From: an uncultured Clostridia bacterium
GTDB taxonomy: Bacteria; Bacillota; Clostridia; TANB77; CAG-508
Length of the DNA stretch: 7,708 nucleotides
Assembly (NCBI GenBank): GCA_934120675.1
Contig: CAKOUU010000032.1
Coordinates: 1 to 7,708, forward strand
Direction of reading: 5' to 3'
Both the position numbers and the translations under genes were made by a program. Of the stretch, positions 5,493-7,708 are shown one piece after another (positions within the stretch are counted from its first letter, which is position 1; each line of letters starts with the position of its first letter). Under the pieces are notes generated by a model. It was not told the DNA's origin. It ran no database searches and was given only the letters and a program-made list of their open reading frames with translations.

Positions 5493-5498
5493 ATATAA

Positions 5499-5508
5499 CT
5501 CCCCCCCC
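5499..5508 (-). promoter_or_regulatory. G8 tract forming the DUF6512 Shine-Dalgarno site
   Basis: On the minus strand GGGGGGGGAG is followed by TTATAT and the ATG. A run of eight G is striking in DNA this AT-rich. It sits between the candidate -10 and the start codon, so slippage would change the transcript start and the RBS rather than the reading frame. Confidence 0.7.
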
Positions 5509-5537
5509 TTATATGTATATATGATTAAAATTTTCAA
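5508..5537 (-). promoter_or_regulatory. Candidate promoter of the DUF6512 gene
   Basis: On the minus strand TTGAAA (5537-5532), 18 nt, TATAAG (5513-5508); ATATAA with 17 nt is equivalent. Transcription would begin within the G-run or just after it, giving a leader of only about 10-15 nt. Confidence 0.45.
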
Positions 5538-5554
5538 TGTGTTACTAAAAAATA

Positions 5555-5582
5555 TAGATTAACCTATTTTAGATTAACCTAT
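5555..5582. repeat. Two 13-bp direct repeats upstream of DUF6512
   Basis: TAGATTAACCTAT at 5555-5567 and again at 5570-5582, exact, period 15 bp. They lie upstream of the candidate -35 of the DUF6512 gene and after the cupin stop, a position that suits an activator or repressor site. Confidence 0.8.
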
Positions 5583-5597
5583 AACATTCTATTTTTA

Positions 5598-6110
5598 TTA
5601 ATGTTCTGCATCTGCTTTTGTCCTATGGATTGTTCCTTTTGGGTGCTGTGGTGGTGCATATATTGAATATAATTTAATTGGAAGATTTCCTATATTAGTA
5701 AGATTATGCCATTTTCCTGCTGGTATTACGATAGCAAAATCATCACATACTTTTCTTTCAAAATTAAGATTATTTTTATTATCACCCATTTGAACTAAAC
5801 CAAATCCTTGCTCAATTCTAATAAACTGGTCTAAATTTGAATGCATTTCTAATCCAATACTTTCTCCTACATTTATACTCATTAATGTAATTTGTAAATG
5901 TTGTCCTGTCCATAATGCTGTACGAAAATTTTTGTTTTGCTTTGTTATTTCATTTATATTAATCACAAATGGTTCTGCTCCATAATCTTTTATATAATAT
6001 GGATTCATCCTATTATAATCCATATTATAATAGGATATATAGCCATATACATCATCATATTGTCTATAATTATCATAATAGTTTTTATATAAATCATTCA
6101 TATTATACAT
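5598..6110 (-). CDS. Cupin domain protein with a tyrosine-rich N-terminal tail
   Basis: 170 residues in two parts. Residues 1-39 are low-complexity and contain 13 tyrosines with many Asn and Asp. Residues 45-160 are a single cupin barrel. Cupin motif 1 reads GLEMHSNLDQFIRIEQGFG (86-104): the metal-site positions are His90 and Gln95, while the usual second His is Asn92. Motif 2 reads PAGKWHNLTN (130-139) with His135. So the metal site is modified but partly kept. The family is common in Clostridia and often annotated as a mannose-6-phosphate isomerase-like cupin, without proof of isomerase activity. The Tyr-rich tail recalls spore-coat or crosslinked surface proteins; that role is inference. 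AAGGAA with 10-nt spacing supports the first ATG; a second ATG three codons in is less well placed. There are two cysteine-free faces in the tail, and the only Cys is Cys122. Confidence 0.82.
   Translation of the reverse strand: MYNMNDLYKNYYDNYRQYDDVYGYISYYNMDYNRMNPYYIKDYGAEPFVININEITKQNKNFRTALWTGQHLQITLMSINVGESIGLEMHSNLDQFIRIEQGFGLVQMGDNKNNLNFERKVCDDFAIVIPAGKWHNLTNIGNLPIKLYSIYAPPQHPKGTIHRTKADAEH
6007..6036. repeat. Inverted repeat in the 5' coding part of the cupin gene
   Basis: ATCCTATTATAA and TTATAATAGGAT, 12-bp perfect arms with a 6-nt spacer, about 75 nt into the coding sequence within the Tyr-rich tail. It would form a hairpin early in the mRNA. It may simply reflect Tyr/Asn codon composition. 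Confidence 0.85.
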
Positions 6111-6243
6111 TTAATTAAATTCCTTTCATATATTACTTATATTATAATATATGATAATTTAACTAAATGTGCTATTATAATTATTTTTAGCTTCTTTTAC
6201 CACTAAAATATCACTTTAAAATTACTAATTCTTGTTACGATTA
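6111..6243 (-). promoter_or_regulatory. Cupin gene leader with RBS; promoter unclear
   Basis: On the minus strand the RBS AAAGGAA lies before the ATG at 6110. TATAAT matches occur at two places (about 6138-6146 and 6172-6178), but neither has a convincing -35 at 16-18 nt, so I do not choose one. Confidence 0.4.
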
Positions 6244-6281
6244 TATAATAAAAGGTAGATAATTTCAACTGGTTATCTACC
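6244..6281 (-). terminator. Rho-independent terminator downstream of the anti-sigma gene
   Basis: On the minus strand GGTAGATAA (6281-6273), 10-nt loop, TTATCTACC (6262-6254), then TTTTATTATA. The 9-bp stem is perfect. It is the second of two related hairpins after the anti-sigma stop. Confidence 0.72.
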
Positions 6282-6314
6282 CAACTTATTGTAAGTTGTA
6301 GGGATGATTGTAAG

Positions 6315-6350
6315 CATAAAAGACAAATAATTTTCAACTAATTATCCACC
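6315..6350 (-). terminator. First terminator-like hairpin after the anti-sigma gene
   Basis: On the minus strand GGTGGATAAT (6350-6341), loop TAGTTGAAA, ATTATTTGTC (6331-6322), then TTTTATG. The ten pairs include four G-U pairs, so it folds as RNA but not well as DNA, and only on this strand. It begins 23 nt after the anti-sigma stop. Confidence 0.55.
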
Positions 6351-6372
6351 TCATAAGTTTTGCTATAAAATA

Positions 6373-7011
6373 CTACTTTTTCATAATTCTTTGTATGTAT
6401 AATTCGTATGGATTAGAATTTATATGCGTTGTTATATTAGCTATTCCTGGCATATCTTGAATGCTTTCTACTATTGTTTGGATTTTTGTATCTGTTTTTA
6501 TTTCAATAGAGGCAGGTATAGGGTTGCTCTGATTATCAAAATTATTTAATAAATTTTCATTTTCTTCTAAATTATTTTTTAATCTTTCCAATGCACTTTC
6601 TTTTGAAACATATTCAAGCTCTATATTATCACTTTTTTCAATTATTTTGTTTTTTATATTTTCTATTTGTTGATCTGTTATATCATCTTTTAGATATATT
6701 TCCATTGTAGAAGCAATTTCATTATAATTATTATATACTTGTACATTAAATAGAATTACAATTGTTAGAATTATAAAAAATACTAATATTATTATATTTT
6801 TTTTATTTATGTTCTTTTTAATCTTTTTAAAGAAATCAATTTCTTTGACTTGATTTTTTTTAACACTTTCCTGTTTTATTTCTTCTAAATTTTTTTTACA
6901 TTTATCACATTTTTTTAAATGTTCTTCTACTAATTCTGTAGAAGTTTCACTTAAAACACCATCATTGTAGCTAAATAATAAATCTTGAACAATATCACAT
7001 TCATTTTTCAT
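6373..7011 (-). CDS. Zinc-finger anti-sigma factor with an FtsX-like extracellular domain
   Basis: 212 residues in three parts. Residues 1-45 are a zf-HC2 anti-sigma domain with Cys5 and the H-x3-C-x2-C set His31, Cys35, Cys38, which would bind zinc and hold the sigma factor. Residues 72-92 are one strongly hydrophobic membrane span. Residues 98-196 lie outside the cell and match the extracellular domain of FtsX: MEIYLKDDITDQQ (103-115), YVSKESALERLK (134-145), NPIPASIEIK (163-172) and MPGIANITT (187-195). In FtsX this domain contacts peptidoglycan hydrolases of the CwlO/PcsB/RipC type. There is no FtsX permease part. The start overlaps the sigma stop by 11 nt, and AAAGGAGG lies 9 nt upstream inside the sigma gene, so the two are translationally coupled. 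Role inferred: sequesters the sigma factor until an envelope or division cue is sensed. Confidence 0.82.
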   Translation of the reverse strand: MKNECDIVQDLLFSYNDGVLSETSTELVEEHLKKCDKCKKNLEEIKQESVKKNQVKEIDFFKKIKKNINKKNIIILVFFIILTIVILFNVQVYNNYNEIASTMEIYLKDDITDQQIENIKNKIIEKSDNIELEYVSKESALERLKNNLEENENLLNNFDNQSNPIPASIEIKTDTKIQTIVESIQDMPGIANITTHINSNPYELYIQRIMKK

Positions 7012-7495
7012 TTTCTAATTCCTCCTTTAATTTTTGCTTACCGCGAAAAAATACAACTCTTGCCCAATTTGATGTTTTATTCATAATTTCAGCAATTTCA
7101 TTATATTCAAAATTACCAAATATCCTTAAATACATTACATTTTTAGTATCTTCATCAAAATTTTGTAATTTTTTAAATAATTCTATCTTTTTCTCTTTAT
7201 TCCAAAAATTTTCTTCTATTGATTCTTCTATTGATAATGTTTTTTTCAATATATCTAATGGTATTTCTTTTTTTATTTTTTCCTTTTTTAATTTTTTATA
7301 CCATATATATTTACTAATTTGACATAGCCAAGTTGATATTTTGCACTCACCTCTAAACTTATTTATATCTTTAACAGCTACTAAAAAAGTTTCTTGGACA
7401 ATTTCTTCAGTTGTATCTTCATTTCCAGTTAAGCAGAATACATATTTATAAACAATTTCACCGTATTTTTTGTATATTGTATCCATATCCTGCAT
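7001..7495 (-). CDS. ECF-type RNA polymerase sigma factor
   Basis: 164 residues, the usual length for the two-domain ECF class. Sigma-2 covers about 6-70: EEIVQETFLVAVKDINKF (30-47) and STWLCQISKYIWYKKLKK (54-71), the core-binding and -10 recognition region. Sigma-4 covers about 103-158, with the helix-turn-helix EYNEIAEIMNKTSNWARVVFFRGKQKL. The NWARV form of the recognition helix is typical of a clostridial ECF group. Start: ATG at 7495 with AAAGGAGG 8 nt upstream. It is followed directly by its overlapping anti-sigma gene, the normal layout for a membrane-controlled ECF pair. Target genes are unknown; autoregulation is likely. It has no extra C-terminal domain. Confidence 0.92.
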   Translation of the reverse strand: MQDMDTIYKKYGEIVYKYVFCLTGNEDTTEEIVQETFLVAVKDINKFRGECKISTWLCQISKYIWYKKLKKEKIKKEIPLDILKKTLSIEESIEENFWNKEKKIELFKKLQNFDEDTKNVMYLRIFGNFEYNEIAEIMNKTSNWARVVFFRGKQKLKEELENEK

Positions 7496-7519
7496 AACAT
7501 TTTCCTCCTTTCACTTATT

Positions 7520-7547
7520 TAGTATCTTTTGTTGTTATTTTGTTACA
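7520..7547 (-). promoter_or_regulatory. Candidate promoter of the sigma/anti-sigma operon
   Basis: On the minus strand TGTAAC (7547-7542), 16 nt, ATACTA (7525-7520). The AAC in the -35 box fits ECF-type promoters (TGAAAC-like), so this is a candidate autoregulated site. The -35 lies in a small palindrome, ATTTTGT-A-ACAAAAT. The -10 is weak. Confidence 0.35.
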
Positions 7548-7580
7548 AAATATTTCATTTTTTATCCAGTCTAATAAATA

Positions 7581-7614
7581 GTCATAAGGACAACTATTAA
7601 TTAATTATCTGCCC
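7581..7614 (-). terminator. Weak terminator-like hairpin between the MmcQ-like gene and the sigma gene
   Basis: On the minus strand GGGCAG (7614-7609) pairs with TTGTCC (7593-7588; two G-U pairs) around an AT-rich centre, followed by TTATGAC. Its sequence resembles the hairpins at 6254-6281 and 6322-6350. The T-run is poor. Confidence 0.35.
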
Positions 7615-7639
7615 TACAACTTACTATTTGCATTTATCT

Positions 7640-7708
7640 TTACTTTGTCAATTGATAACTTTGTTCTATCAATTCTTTTACTAAATCCTCGTCCACCTTT
7701 TCATCTAT
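7640..7708 (-). CDS. C-terminal fragment, probable MmcQ/YjbR family protein
   Basis: An open frame enters from the right edge and ends at TAA (7642-7640), giving 22 residues: IDEKVDEDLVKELIEQSYQL then TK. The ending of the form E-L-I-x-x-S-Y-x-L is typical of the C-terminal helix of MmcQ/YjbR (double-wing DNA-binding fold) proteins. With only 22 residues this is a tentative name. It runs in the same direction as the sigma gene and stops 145 bp before it. Confidence 0.45.
   Translation of the reverse strand: MDEKVDEDLVKELIEQSYQLTK

Noticed and set aside
4965..5537. Longer DUF6512 protein starting at TTG 5537
   Set aside because: The extra 15 residues lack an RBS and read through the G8 tract and the promoter; the ATG at 5492 has a good RBS.

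Overview
The window is very AT-rich and uses Shine-Dalgarno sites of the AAAGGAGG type, TTG and ATG starts and the standard code (TGA is a working stop in the sigma gene). With a clostridial-type ECF sigma/anti-sigma pair, a DUF6512 membrane protein and a cupin of the kind common in Clostridia, this points to a low-GC Firmicute, most likely a Clostridia member. That assignment is inference; no taxonomic marker gene is present.

Left half (1-4550), plus strand, accessory character. A RhuM-type gene with a C-terminal Fic/Doc domain is broken by one extra base near 685. It is followed at once by a candidate structured RNA with two hairpins carrying nearly identical loops, then a rho-independent terminator. 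Next comes the first of two copies of a roughly 300-350 bp non-coding repeat (1139-1439 and 4188-4537). Each copy ends in a three-hairpin structure whose last hairpin is a terminator. Between the copies lies a plus-strand operon: a GNAT acetyltransferase whose 5' end has been replaced by a second copy of the RhuM start region and which now carries a stop and a frameshift, an intact second GNAT, and an alpha/beta hydrolase. An AT-rich non-coding stretch of about 700 bp follows, with palindromes and a degenerate repeat recurring about every 172 bp.

Right half (4850-7708), all minus strand, looks like ordinary chromosome. Read in transcription order from the right edge, it holds the C-terminal end of a probable MmcQ/YjbR protein, an ECF sigma factor overlapping its zinc-finger anti-sigma gene, a cupin with a tyrosine-rich N-terminal tail, and a DUF6512 membrane protein whose leader contains a run of eight G. 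The two halves converge between about 4550 and 4860.

The strongest leads are: (1) the anti-sigma factor appears to carry the extracellular domain of the cell-division protein FtsX outside the membrane, which would link an ECF regulon to division or peptidoglycan-hydrolase status; (2) the duplicated three-hairpin RNA, with a compensatory base-pair change between copies; (3) the two-loop RNA directly after the RhuM/Fic gene; and (4) the RhuM start grafted onto an acetyltransferase gene.
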